Of a stretch of DNA of 64,000 bases, positions 52,164-60,663 are shown piece after piece; the stretch's first letter is position 1; each line of letters begins with the position of its first letter. The notes beneath the pieces were generated by a model, which worked only from the letters and a program-made list of their open reading frames with translations, did no database searches and was not told where the DNA came from. The stretch comes from Paenibacillus paeoniae (GTDB lineage: Bacteria; Bacillota; Bacilli; Paenibacillales; Paenibacillaceae): assembly GCF_003388735.1 (NCBI RefSeq), contig NZ_QUBQ01000001.1:62001-126000 (forward strand). The letters are read 5' to 3'. The position numbers were made by a program, and so were the translations under genes.

Positions 52164-53750
52164 ATGAGTCAATCATTAAGCGATGAAATTAAACAGGAAG
52201 TGGACAGAAGGCGAACCTTCGCCATTATCTCCCACCCTGACGCAGGGAAGACGACCCTGACTGAGAAGCTCCTCCTATTCGGAGGAGCCATTCGGCTTGC
52301 AGGGTCCGTCAAAGCGCGCAAAGCCAGCCGGCACGCAACATCGGACTGGATGGAGATCGAGAAGCAGCGGGGAATCTCCGTCACGTCTTCCGTCATGCAA
52401 TTTGATTATTTGAACCACAGAGTGAACATATTGGATACCCCTGGTCACCAGGACTTCTCCGAAGATACGTATCGCACGCTGACAGCCGCTGACAGTGCCG
52501 TCATGCTTATCGACGTAGCCAAAGGTGTCGAGGCGCAGACGATCAAGCTGTTCCAGGTATGCCGGAAGCGCGGCATTCCCATCTTCACATTCATCAATAA
52601 GCTGGACCGTGAAGGGAAAAGCCCGTTTGAGCTGATGGAAGAGCTGGAACAGGTGCTTGGCATCCGTTCTGTGCCGATGAACTGGCCGATTGGAATGGGC
52701 CGTGAGCTATGCGGTGTATACGACCGTATGAATTCACAGGTTGAGCTGTTCCAGGGCAATGATCATTCCACCATTGAGGTGCGGAAGGTTGACGATTATA
52801 ATGATTCCATCATCCGCGAGATGGCCGGCGATTATTTGACCGACCAGCTCATCTCGGATTTGGAGCTGCTCGATGTTGCGGGCGATCCGTTCGACTATGA
52901 GAAAGTGCAGGCTGGCGAGCTGACGCCGATTTTCTTCGGCAGCGCCGTGAACAACTTTGGTGTACAAACGTTCCTGGAGAACTTCCTGAAGCTTGCGCCA
53001 AAGCCGACGTCCCGGAACAGTACGTCAGGTCCTATAGAGCCGTCGAATGAAAAGTTCAGCGGCTATGTATTCAAGATCCAGGCTAACATGAACCCGGCCC
53101 ATCGCGACCGAATTGCGTTTCTGCGCATCTGCTCGGGACGCTTCGAGCGGGGGATGGCTGTCAAGCATGTACGCAACAAGAAAGAAATTAAGCTGTCGCA
53201 GCCGCAGCAGTTTTTGGCTCAAGACCGCGATATTGTAGAAACGGCGTATCCAGGCGATATTATCGGCCTATTCGATCCAGGCATCTTCCGTATCGGAGAT
53301 TCGCTCTCGCAAGGTTCAGAAGTGGAATTCGACGAGCTGCCGACGTTCTCGCCGGAGATCTTCTCCAAAGTAACGGTGAAGAACGCGCTGAAGCATAAGC
53401 AGTACCAGAAGGGACTCGACCAGTTGACGGAGGAGGGCACCATTCAGGTGTTCTATTCCACGGGCAACTTCGACGAGACGATTCTAGGCGTTGTCGGGCA
53501 CCTGCAATTTGAGGTGTTCGAGCATCGTATGAAGGCAGAATACGGCGTTGACATTCAACTGCACCGGATGACGTTCCAATTCGCAAGATGGATTGTGGAC
53601 GATCAGATTGACCCTTCCAAGTTCCGAATCAACTCTACAATGGTTAAGGATAAGAAGGGCAATTACGTCGCCTTGTTCGAGAATGAATATGCGATGCGGA
53701 CAGCCATAGACAAAAACCCGAATTCGAAGTTTTTGGAAACAGCCCCATAA
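52164..53750 (+). CDS. prfC: Peptide chain release factor 3 (RF3)
   Basis: About 528 residues from ATG 52164, which has AGGGAAGG upstream. This translational GTPase recycles RF1/RF2 from the ribosome. G1 is HPDAGKTT at about 24-31, G2 is in EKQRGISVTSS, G3 is DTPGH, and G4 is NKLDRE. The C-terminal domain (LQFEVFEHRMKAEYGVD) is RF3-specific. The length agrees with other RF3 proteins. Confidence 0.95.
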   Translation: MSQSLSDEIKQEVDRRRTFAIISHPDAGKTTLTEKLLLFGGAIRLAGSVKARKASRHATSDWMEIEKQRGISVTSSVMQFDYLNHRVNILDTPGHQDFSEDTYRTLTAADSAVMLIDVAKGVEAQTIKLFQVCRKRGIPIFTFINKLDREGKSPFELMEELEQVLGIRSVPMNWPIGMGRELCGVYDRMNSQVELFQGNDHSTIEVRKVDDYNDSIIREMAGDYLTDQLISDLELLDVAGDPFDYEKVQAGELTPIFFGSAVNNFGVQTFLENFLKLAPKPTSRNSTSGPIEPSNEKFSGYVFKIQANMNPAHRDRIAFLRICSGRFERGMAVKHVRNKKEIKLSQPQQFLAQDRDIVETAYPGDIIGLFDPGIFRIGDSLSQGSEVEFDELPTFSPEIFSKVTVKNALKHKQYQKGLDQLTEEGTIQVFYSTGNFDETILGVVGHLQFEVFEHRMKAEYGVDIQLHRMTFQFARWIVDDQIDPSKFRINSTMVKDKKGNYVALFENEYAMRTAIDKNPNSKFLETAP

Positions 53751-53765
53751 TTTACTCGGAATAAT

Positions 53766-53808
53766 AATCCTCCAGCGGGAGCAAAATGCCCCGTAGGAGG
53801 ATTTTTTA
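53766..53808 (+). terminator. Terminator after prfC
   Basis: AATCCTCC-CGGG and CCCG-GGAGGATT form a long stem with a small internal loop, followed by a T run. Confidence 0.9.
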
Positions 53809-53921
53809 GGTTTTCTTTCAATCTCTTAAGAAATTATTAACCACAGGCACTCTATGTTTTGGTAGACTGATAGAGGTATAGAAAAAAATGCAATATAAAA
53901 GGAGTGCATCCAGGGAACGTT

Positions 53922-55841
53922 ATGAAGAATCGTAAATGGAAATGGTTATTGCCTGCAGGAATTTTGGTCATTGCCGCATGTGTCTTGGTGGTGTGGTACG
54001 CCACACGCTCATCCTCACCAGCTCAACCAACCCCGAAGCCGACGTCTATCACGGAAATACCGCAAGTGGAGACGCCGAAGGAGCAATATGACGTGGTTGT
54101 AGTCGGAACAGATCCAGAAGGCGTAACGGCGGCGGTATCTGCAGCTCGTAACGGCCTCAAAACATTGCTGGTCGATGGAAAGGATCGAGACATTCTGGGC
54201 GGCTTGTTCACACTGGGCTGGCTGAACAGCCTTGACATGAATCGCATGCCGGATGGCAAGGATTATTACAATAAAGGATTGTTCAAGGAATGGTTCGATC
54301 TGATCGAAGGAGATTCCTTCGATATTACAACAGCCGCCAACGCATTCCATCAACTAGTGGAAGCGGAGAAGCTGATTGAAGTGCGCATGGGCGTGAAGTC
54401 TATCGAACCGCTTGTCGAGTCGGTCGATGGTACGCCGACGGTGAAGGGCGTCAAGCTTAAGTTGGAGGACGGATCGGAATTAACCGTTAACTCCAGCGCT
54501 GTAATCGACGCGACGCAGGATGCTGATATTGCCGCAGCAGCCGGCGCAGAATTTACGTTCGGCCGTGAAGATATTGGCGACACGAAGCTTCTGATGGCCG
54601 TGACTCCGGTCTTCAAGCTGAAGAACGTAACGCCTGAGGTATGGGGCAAAATTAAACATAGGTTGAATAATGACGAGTATCCGGGCACTGGGGCCAACGA
54701 AGAGAGTGCATGGGGTTATATCGAGATGTGGGATTATCCATCTACGAACCCTGAGCGTATCCGCTCGCGCGGCTTTAACCTCGGTCGTCAGAACGACGAG
54801 TCGATGCTCGTCAATTCCGTACAAATTTTCGGGGTTGACCCGTTCGACCCAGCATCGAAAGAAGAAGCGTATGAGATCGCCCGCAAAGAAATTCCGCTTA
54901 TGCTGGAGCATGCCAAAAAGCTGTATCCAGAATTTGCGACAATCGAGCTCGGCGAATTGGCTCCTGAGCTGTATATTCGTGAGACACGCCACCTTGTAGG
55001 CATGTATCGACTCAATTTGATTGATTTGCTGGAGCAAAGAACGCATCCGGATGATATTGCTTTCGGCTCTTATCCAGTCGATATCCAGAGTACATCATCT
55101 GCCAAGACGGATCGCGGCACGGTACTGATGGCTCCGAAGCTGTATGGCGTTCCATTCGGCGCGCTGGTTCCTCAATCGGTAGATGGCTTGATGGTCGTAG
55201 GCCGTTCCGCAAGCTTCGATACGCTTCCGCACGGTAGCGCTCGCGTGGTGCCGCTGGGCATGGCGACGGGACAAGCTGCTGGTGCAGCTGTGAAGATCGC
55301 GCTAGATGAGAAGGTAACGCTTCGCCAATTGGCGGCGGATGAATCATTGGTGAAGTCGCTGCGGACGCTGTTGACGGAGCAGGGCGTAGATCTGGAAGCT
55401 CCTAAGACCGAGCCATACAAGTTCATCAATCACCCGTCTTATGAGGGACTGAAGGCTGCTGCAAGCATTGGTATAGCGCAAGGCGCCTATGCCAATGACT
55501 TCCTATTGGACGACCAATCCTCACCTAAACGTTTGGTGAATAATATGAAGATCTTGGGCAAAGCCCATGCTGAAGCTTTCCCTTATTCGGCGGATGCCGC
55601 TATCAAGGGTCTGAACGATCCGGCAGATATACCGCTCACGCTTGAGCAGGCTGCTTATACGATTGCGTTATCGCTCGAAGAAGGGGCGCAAAAGGAAGGC
55701 GCCTTGGAGCGGTTGAAGTCCAATGGTACGCTGCTTGATGCTACGCTTGCCACGATCAAGGATCCTGATCGCTTGACTAATGGCGATGTTTATATGCTGA
55801 TGAAGGATGCCATTTCCTTCGCTGCAGGCGTTATTTATTAA
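53922..55841 (+). CDS. Membrane-anchored FAD-dependent oxidoreductase
   Basis: About 639 residues from ATG 53922; GTG 53904 directly follows AAAGGAG and is the alternative. One N-terminal helix (about 8-28) would anchor the protein with its bulk outside the cytoplasm, followed by a Ser/Pro/Thr linker. The Rossmann motif is YDVVVVGTDPEGVTAAVSAARNG, in the FAD_oxidored (PF12831-like) style rather than GxGxxG, with a second dinucleotide motif VVGRSASFDTLPHGSARV. The C-terminal 130 residues have degenerate SLH-like spacing. No twin-arginine motif is present, so how an FAD enzyme would fold outside is unclear. The substrate is unknown. Confidence 0.82.
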   Translation: MKNRKWKWLLPAGILVIAACVLVVWYATRSSSPAQPTPKPTSITEIPQVETPKEQYDVVVVGTDPEGVTAAVSAARNGLKTLLVDGKDRDILGGLFTLGWLNSLDMNRMPDGKDYYNKGLFKEWFDLIEGDSFDITTAANAFHQLVEAEKLIEVRMGVKSIEPLVESVDGTPTVKGVKLKLEDGSELTVNSSAVIDATQDADIAAAAGAEFTFGREDIGDTKLLMAVTPVFKLKNVTPEVWGKIKHRLNNDEYPGTGANEESAWGYIEMWDYPSTNPERIRSRGFNLGRQNDESMLVNSVQIFGVDPFDPASKEEAYEIARKEIPLMLEHAKKLYPEFATIELGELAPELYIRETRHLVGMYRLNLIDLLEQRTHPDDIAFGSYPVDIQSTSSAKTDRGTVLMAPKLYGVPFGALVPQSVDGLMVVGRSASFDTLPHGSARVVPLGMATGQAAGAAVKIALDEKVTLRQLAADESLVKSLRTLLTEQGVDLEAPKTEPYKFINHPSYEGLKAAASIGIAQGAYANDFLLDDQSSPKRLVNNMKILGKAHAEAFPYSADAAIKGLNDPADIPLTLEQAAYTIALSLEEGAQKEGALERLKSNGTLLDATLATIKDPDRLTNGDVYMLMKDAISFAAGVIY

Positions 55842-55866
55842 AAGCTAAAAGCAATACATGATCGAG

Positions 55867-55900
55867 ACCGGTGACGTTCTGTTGAGCGTCACTGGTTTGT
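55867..55900 (+). terminator. Hairpin after the oxidoreductase gene (left copy)
   Basis: ACCGGTGACG (55867-55876) pairs with CGTCACTGGT (55887-55896) around a 10-nt loop, then TTTGTTTG. A related hairpin, also containing CCGGTGA and TGTTGAG, lies at 56738-56766 on the other side of the repeat element. Confidence 0.75.
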
Positions 55901-56048
55901 TTGTTGAGAAAGAAAGTCCCAACACTCAATGAGCTGAGACCATCTAAAGTGGCCTCACATAGAGCCTGGAGGTTGGTTCAGGTGATTCAACTGTCAAAGC
56001 CGCAGATGGAGATGGCGCTTGCCTTCATGAAGTTGACGGTAGCTTTTT

Positions 56049-56530
56049 TAGTCGATTTCAACGCCTTATTCTCCTTGACGGGCTGCTCTGGGTTGCTCCA
56101 AGTCGGTTTCAACGCCTTATTCACCTAGATGGGCTGCTCTGAGGTGCTCCAAGTCGATTTTAACGCCTTATTCACCTAGATGGGCTGCTCTGAGGTGCTC
56201 CAAGTCGGTTTCAACGCCTTATTCTCCTAGACGGGCTGCTCTGAGGAGCTCCAAGTCGGTTTCAACGCCTTATTCACCTAGATGGGCTGCTCTGAGGAGC
56301 TCCAAGTCGGTTTCAACGCCTTATTCTCCTAGACGGGCTGCTCTGAGGAGCTCCAAGTCGGTTTCAACGCCTTATTCACCTAGATGGGCTGCTCTGAGGT
56401 TCTCCAAGTCGGTTTCAACGCCTTATTCACCTAGATGGGCTGCTCTGAGGTGCTCCAAGTCGGTTTCAACGCCTTATTCTCCTAGATGGGCTGCTCTGAG
56501 GAGCTCCAAGTCGGTTTCAACGCCTTAAGG
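56049..56530 (+). repeat. 51-bp tandem repeat array, about 10 units
   Basis: TTTCAACGCCTTATTC recurs with CAACGCC at 56059, 56110, 56161 (variant) and every 51 bp to 56518. The conserved core CTCCAAGTCGGTTTCAACG is followed by CCTTATTCACCTAGATGGG and a variable GAGGTGCT or GAGGAGCT. The complement of the core agrees with the core of the array at 30632-31530 at 23 of 30 positions. No reading frame is conserved as protein. Confidence 0.95.
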
Positions 56531-56558
56531 CTGATGAGAAGCTCTTTGTTTTATCATA

Positions 56559-56606
56559 ATGAGAGAAACACAAAATGAGAGAAACACAAAATGAGAGAAA
56601 CACAAA
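56559..56606 (+). repeat. 16-bp tandem repeat, three copies
   Basis: ATGAGAGAAACACAAA occurs three times in direct succession at 56559, 56575 and 56591, inside the repeat-carrying element. No gene is associated. Confidence 0.9.
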
Positions 56607-56737
56607 GTTTGTTATAAGCTTTCTGATCAGAGCTCCGTCCCCGCAACGATTCAAATCTATTTCCTTTTTGCAAGCCAAGTTCCGCTACATAACAATAAAA
56701 GTGCCGAAAAGTACATGAGACTTTATCGACACTCTGG

Positions 56738-56766
56738 CCGGTGATGCTATGTTGAGTCACCGTTTT
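56738..56766 (+). terminator. Hairpin with T run (right copy) beside the repeat element
   Basis: CGGTGA pairs with TCACCG around a 12-nt loop and is followed by six T. With the hairpin at 55867-55896 it shares CCGGTGA, TGTTGAG and TCAC, so it may be the other half of a target duplication. Confidence 0.7.
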
Positions 56767-56848
56767 TTCATGCCAAAATTATGAAACGGTCTCGCTGCTA
56801 ATCTCGTAACTAGTAAAGTATCTAGAAAAAAAGGAATGGAGTGAGAGT

Positions 56849-58975
56849 TTGAAAACTTTATCGGTACGTTCTTCTTTTTGGTTCAAATCCGTCGTAGCGG
56901 TGGCTTTGTCTTTCACGCTGCTGACGCCGGCTTTTCAGGTATCTGCTGCAGAAGCGGATGCGGCCCCAAAGGGCAAGACGCTCAATGCTGCAAACGCGAC
57001 AGCGTTCCTGGATGACTTCTTTGCGGCAGAGACAACAAAACCGCATTATGTAGGTGCTTCCGTCGTTATCGTCAAGGACGGTGAGGTAGTTGCGCAGAAG
57101 GGCTACGGCTTCGCCGATCAGGAAGGTAAGAAAGCGGTAGACCCGGCATCGTCTGTCTTCCGAATCGCATCTGTGTCCAAAAGCTTCACGGCAGCAGCGA
57201 TCATGCAACTGGTCGAGCAGGGCAAGATTAGTCTGCAGGATGATTTCACAAAGTACATAAAGGACCTATCGTTGAAGAATCCATTCGACAAACCGGTTAC
57301 GATCGAGCATTTGCTTACTCAAACGACGGGATTTGAAATTCGCGATCCGAAACTAGAAGATATACACGATGATTTCGAGAAAGTAGTCGAGATCGATGAT
57401 TACGTTCGTGCGAATATTCCTCCAGTTGTAAGAGAGCCAGGAAGCTCCTATATGTATGACAACTACGCTTCTATGGTATTGGGACTGATTATACAAAACG
57501 TAAGCGGAGAGTCTTATGCCGATTATTTGGACAAACATATCTTTGAGCCGCTAGGCATGACAAGCAGTGGATTCCTGATCGAGGGCAAATTGAAAGATAA
57601 CCTTGCTGTCAGCTATGGTCCGGATCATTCGCCAATCGAGCCTTACGCGGTGACTCCAACGGTAATGCCTCAAGGCGGCATGCTGTCCACAGCAGAAGAC
57701 ATGAGCAAGTTCATGTTGGCGTTTCTGAAGGGTGGGGCAGTATCGGGCACAGAGCGGATCTTATCCGAGGATTCTGTGAAGGAGATGGGGGTTTATCGTT
57801 CCTTCATTCATGAGTTGATGCCGAATACAACGTATGGTTTTGAAGCTCCATTCCAGCTTCCGGGTGCAGGAAGCAGCTCGAAAGTAATTACCAAAGCTGG
57901 TGATATGATCGGCTACAGCACTTATCTATTTTTCATTCCTGAGCAGAATACGGGCGTATTCCTGACTTATAATCAAAACGGTGCGCTGCGCAACCTGTTC
58001 TACCCGGAGTTCATCTCGACATTCTTCCCGCAATATGCGGCTCCGGCGAAGCTGGAAGCGTTCGAATCCAAGCCTGACCAACTGGCCAAATTTGCAGGTT
58101 TCTACTCTGACTTGCGTTTGAACATTTTGAAGACAGCCATTCATGGCGAAGCTAGCTTGGTTATTCATGATTCCTTCCTGGGATCGAGAGAGCTGAAGCA
58201 AGTGGACCATAATTTGTTTGTTGATCAGTTGACCAATCAGTTCACAGCTTTCAAGCTGGATGCAAACGGTAATGCGCTCTATATGAAGGAGCCGTATCTC
58301 AATCCGTTCGGATACGCGAAGAAAGGTGAAGAGGCGGCAGGCTATGCCGATGTGGCGGGGGATCATCCATACGCGCGCGTGATTCATGGTCTCCAAACGC
58401 TTGGTTACTACGAGAATAAAGGAAATACAAACTTCCAGCCAGATCAGGCTGTAACGAGAAGCGAATTTGTGAAAAGTGTGCTTACCTTGTTTACGGTTCC
58501 GGAAAGCCCAGTGGCTCCTACAGGATTTACGGACTTAGCGGATCATCCGAACGCAGGTTATGTGCAGGCTGCTTTTGAGGTTGGTCTGGTTCAAGGCAAT
58601 GGGAAAGGCAGCTTTAAGCCGGATCAAGCTATTACCCGTCAAGAAGCGGCGGCTATTCTGTGGAGATCGCTGGCCGGACAATTTGCTCCGGAAGCATTCG
58701 AGAGCATCAAGCTGGCAGAGGGTACGGACGAGTGGGCTGTCGACGCTGTTCGCGCATTGATAGCGTTCCAGATCTACGGTCCTGAAGTACAGCCGAAGGA
58801 AGACGGAACAATCGACTTCTTGTCCGGCAAAACATTGAACCGTGCTGAGGAAGCGGCAATATTGTTCTCGCTGTACTTCTCTCCGGTAAATCATATCTAC
58901 GCTGCCCTTCTACAGCAGCAAGCACCAGCGCCTCAGTCCGAGGCGCCTGCAGTTGAAGCCGAGAAGGCTGCCTAA
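56849..58975 (+). CDS. SLH-anchored serine hydrolase of the beta-lactamase/PBP4* type
   Basis: A 708-residue exported enzyme. The Sec signal peptide is about residues 1-33. The serine hydrolase domain (about 45-390) has the SxxK motif with nucleophile Ser108 (SVSK), a Tyr-Asp-Asn YxN motif in YMYDNYAS, and KAG as the third motif (TKAGDM). A lipocalin-like domain (about 400-490) follows, then three SLH domains (about 495-678: FQPDQAVTRSEF, FKPDQAITRQEAA, and a weaker third). The TTG start has GGAGTGAG upstream. Likely activities are D-aminopeptidase, esterase or peptidoglycan-linked hydrolysis at the cell surface. It does not look like a penicillinase. Confidence 0.9.
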   Translation: MKTLSVRSSFWFKSVVAVALSFTLLTPAFQVSAAEADAAPKGKTLNAANATAFLDDFFAAETTKPHYVGASVVIVKDGEVVAQKGYGFADQEGKKAVDPASSVFRIASVSKSFTAAAIMQLVEQGKISLQDDFTKYIKDLSLKNPFDKPVTIEHLLTQTTGFEIRDPKLEDIHDDFEKVVEIDDYVRANIPPVVREPGSSYMYDNYASMVLGLIIQNVSGESYADYLDKHIFEPLGMTSSGFLIEGKLKDNLAVSYGPDHSPIEPYAVTPTVMPQGGMLSTAEDMSKFMLAFLKGGAVSGTERILSEDSVKEMGVYRSFIHELMPNTTYGFEAPFQLPGAGSSSKVITKAGDMIGYSTYLFFIPEQNTGVFLTYNQNGALRNLFYPEFISTFFPQYAAPAKLEAFESKPDQLAKFAGFYSDLRLNILKTAIHGEASLVIHDSFLGSRELKQVDHNLFVDQLTNQFTAFKLDANGNALYMKEPYLNPFGYAKKGEEAAGYADVAGDHPYARVIHGLQTLGYYENKGNTNFQPDQAVTRSEFVKSVLTLFTVPESPVAPTGFTDLADHPNAGYVQAAFEVGLVQGNGKGSFKPDQAITRQEAAAILWRSLAGQFAPEAFESIKLAEGTDEWAVDAVRALIAFQIYGPEVQPKEDGTIDFLSGKTLNRAEEAAILFSLYFSPVNHIYAALLQQQAPAPQSEAPAVEAEKAA

Positions 58976-59020
58976 CAGGGCTATCTTGCAAGACTGTCTA
59001 CAAGGCATTGACAGGCAATT

Positions 59021-59048
59021 GTTGTTTTGCTCCAAAGAGCAAAACAAC
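59021..59048 (+). repeat. Perfect inverted repeat
   Basis: GTTGTTTTGCTC and GAGCAAAACAAC form a perfect 12-bp stem around CAAA, 45 bp after the SLH hydrolase gene. There is no T tail, so it is not a classical terminator, but it may stabilise the 3' end of the mRNA. Confidence 0.8.
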
Positions 59049-59053
59049 GTTGC

Positions 59054-59330
59054 CACACACACTAATCGCACCAAACGGGTGTGCACGCGAGATTAGTATT
59101 GCTGAGAAACGCTAAATGCCTGGAAACGCTCCAAAAGGCGAAATAGAGTTGTCACACACACTAATCGCACCAAACGGGTGTGCACGCGAGATTAGTGGTG
59201 CTGAGAAACGCTAAATGCCCGGAAACGCTCCAAAAGGCGAAATAGAGTTGTCACACACAACTAATCGCACCAAACGAGTGTGAACGCGAGATTAGTAATG
59301 CTGAGAAACGCTAAATGTTCGGAGTCGCAA
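59054..59330 (+). repeat. 99-bp tandem repeat, about 2.8 copies
   Basis: CACACACACTAATCGCACC recurs at about 59054, 59153 and 59252 (period 99, then 100 because of one added A). Each unit holds arms ACTAATC and GATTAGT around a GC-rich centre, so each can fold as a hairpin. No reading frame is preserved. Nothing else was seen between 58976 and 59350. Confidence 0.95.
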
Positions 59331-59352
59331 AAAAGCGGTAATTGAGTAAACT

Positions 59353-59410
59353 AAAGAAATGGCGGTACAGGGATTACCCTGACACCGCCATTTCTTGTTG
59401 TTGCTCTTTT
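59353..59410. terminator. Long hairpin between convergent genes
   Basis: GAAATGGCGG and CCGCCATTTC form a 10-bp stem enclosing a second stem (CAGGG/CCCTG). A T-rich stretch follows on the plus strand. Position suggests it serves the SLH hydrolase transcript, the opuAC transcript or both. Confidence 0.6.
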
Positions 59411-59500
59411 ATTCAGGAAGCGAGCTATCACTTTAAATGAGCAAAGTGTGCTCTTAGAACAATCCACTTCTTTTACTAACTGCAGAGGATTGAAATTGCT

Positions 59501-60394
59501 TTATTTCAACCACGCATCCACTTTGTCTGAATTAGCTTCAACCCATGCTTTGGCGGCAGCTTCTGGAGATGCGCCTTCGACGATTTGAATCATCACTTCA
59601 GCCATATCATCAGCGGACCATTCGAATGCGTCCAGGAATGCATAAGCTTCTGGCTGAGCGTCCTTCAATCCATTGCGAACGATTGTGTGAATTTGCTCAT
59701 CTTGTCCGTAGACGCCTTTCGGATCTTCCAGATACTTCAGATCCATCTTGGCGAATTTCCAGTGCGGCGTCCAGCCTGTAATAATAATAGGCTCTTCATT
59801 CGCATAGGCCTTTTCCAATTCTTGCGTCATGGCAGCAGAGGAGCTGGAGAGCAGCTTCCAATTATCCGCAAGACCGTATTCCTCAAGCACCTTTTCGGTT
59901 GCCATCATGAGGCCAGCGCCTGGCTCAATACCGACGATAGTGTGCTTCACAGATTCCCCTACAGCATCGTTCAAGTCTTCAATGCTGGTAATGTCCATGT
60001 AGGACGGAATAACGAGTCCCAGCTTGGTGCCGACCAAGTTCGGGCCAAGATCCTCGAACTTGCCTTCGTTATCCTTCACATAGGATTCATGTGTGGTTGG
60101 CAGCCATGCAGCTACCATAGCATCAGCGCTTCCGTTCGAAATACCGGACCACATCGGACCTGCGTCAACCTGCAGCATGTCGACTTTGTAGCCGAGCTTC
60201 TGTTCCAATACTTCTCTGACGACATTCGTACTGGCGATCTCGGAATCCCAAGCCACGTAAGCCAGCTTGATTTCCTTTTTGGGATCTTTGCCGGTGCTAG
60301 TGCCATTACCGTCTCCGTTTGTGCTTCCACAAGCGGCGAGCAAGGACAGGGCAGTTACGATAGCTACAAGTAAACTCCATTTTTTCAACTTCAT
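59501..60394 (-). CDS. opuAC: Glycine betaine/proline betaine-binding lipoprotein OpuAC
   Basis: About 297 residues from ATG 60394, which is 6 nt from AGGAGT. The signal peptide ends at lipobox LAAC. The mature protein is an OpuAC-type binding protein: LAYVAWDSEIASTNVVREVLEQKLGY, a Trp-rich ligand cage (VDAGPMWSGISNGSADAMVAAWLPTTH, GWTPHWKF) and FEWSADDM near the end. It delivers betaine for osmoprotection to the permease and ATPase encoded upstream on the same strand. A 269-bp gap with a 14-bp tandem repeat separates it from opuAB, where the known operons are compact. Confidence 0.93.
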   Translation of the reverse strand: MKLKKWSLLVAIVTALSLLAACGSTNGDGNGTSTGKDPKKEIKLAYVAWDSEIASTNVVREVLEQKLGYKVDMLQVDAGPMWSGISNGSADAMVAAWLPTTHESYVKDNEGKFEDLGPNLVGTKLGLVIPSYMDITSIEDLNDAVGESVKHTIVGIEPGAGLMMATEKVLEEYGLADNWKLLSSSSAAMTQELEKAYANEEPIIITGWTPHWKFAKMDLKYLEDPKGVYGQDEQIHTIVRNGLKDAQPEAYAFLDAFEWSADDMAEVMIQIVEGASPEAAAKAWVEANSDKVDAWLK

Positions 60395-60537
60395 CAAATC
60401 ACTCCTAAAAAGTTTTTTTAAAACTTACATGTAAAGCATTAAGCTTAAGTTTTATGAAGCAAGCTGCTTCGAAAACAAAACTTATTGCTAACAAGCTTTG
60501 TTTGTAAAGCGTGAATCGCACAGCTTGACTATCATGG

Positions 60538-60608
60538 TTTAAATTGCATGGTTTGAATTGCATAACTTGAACTGCATAACTTGAATTGCATAAATTGAAC
60601 TACATACT
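60538..60608. repeat. 14-bp tandem repeat in the opuAB-opuAC gap
   Basis: TTGAATTGCATAAC (60553-60566), TTGAACTGCATAAC (60567-60580), TTGAATTGCATAAA (60581-60594) and TTGAACTACATACT (60595-60608), preceded by one degenerate unit. It lies in the transcribed spacer upstream of opuAC on the minus strand. Confidence 0.85.
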
Positions 60609-60663
60609 TAGTTTTCATAGCTTGAATTGGTTTCAAGCTTTGACTGCTGTGGGCTCACAATCG

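Larger units (their letters stand above)
55897..56735 (-). mobile_element. Non-autonomous repeat-carrying element (copy 2), inverted
   Basis: This block lies between two related terminator hairpins. Its right end GACTTTATCGACACTCT (56719-56735) is the exact complement of the 17-bp left end of copy 1 at 30512-30528, and the next bases (ATGNACTTTTC) also agree. The left end has TTGTTGAGAAAGAAAGTC, a weak inverted-repeat partner. Read from the shared end, the 51-bp array has the same orientation as in copy 1. The non-array parts 55920-56048 and 56607-56718 hold no gene. Confidence 0.55.

Noticed and set aside
55901-56128. 75-residue open frame at the start of the second repeat array
   Set aside because: It runs into the tandem repeat, has no ribosome binding site at good spacing and no conserved protein pattern.
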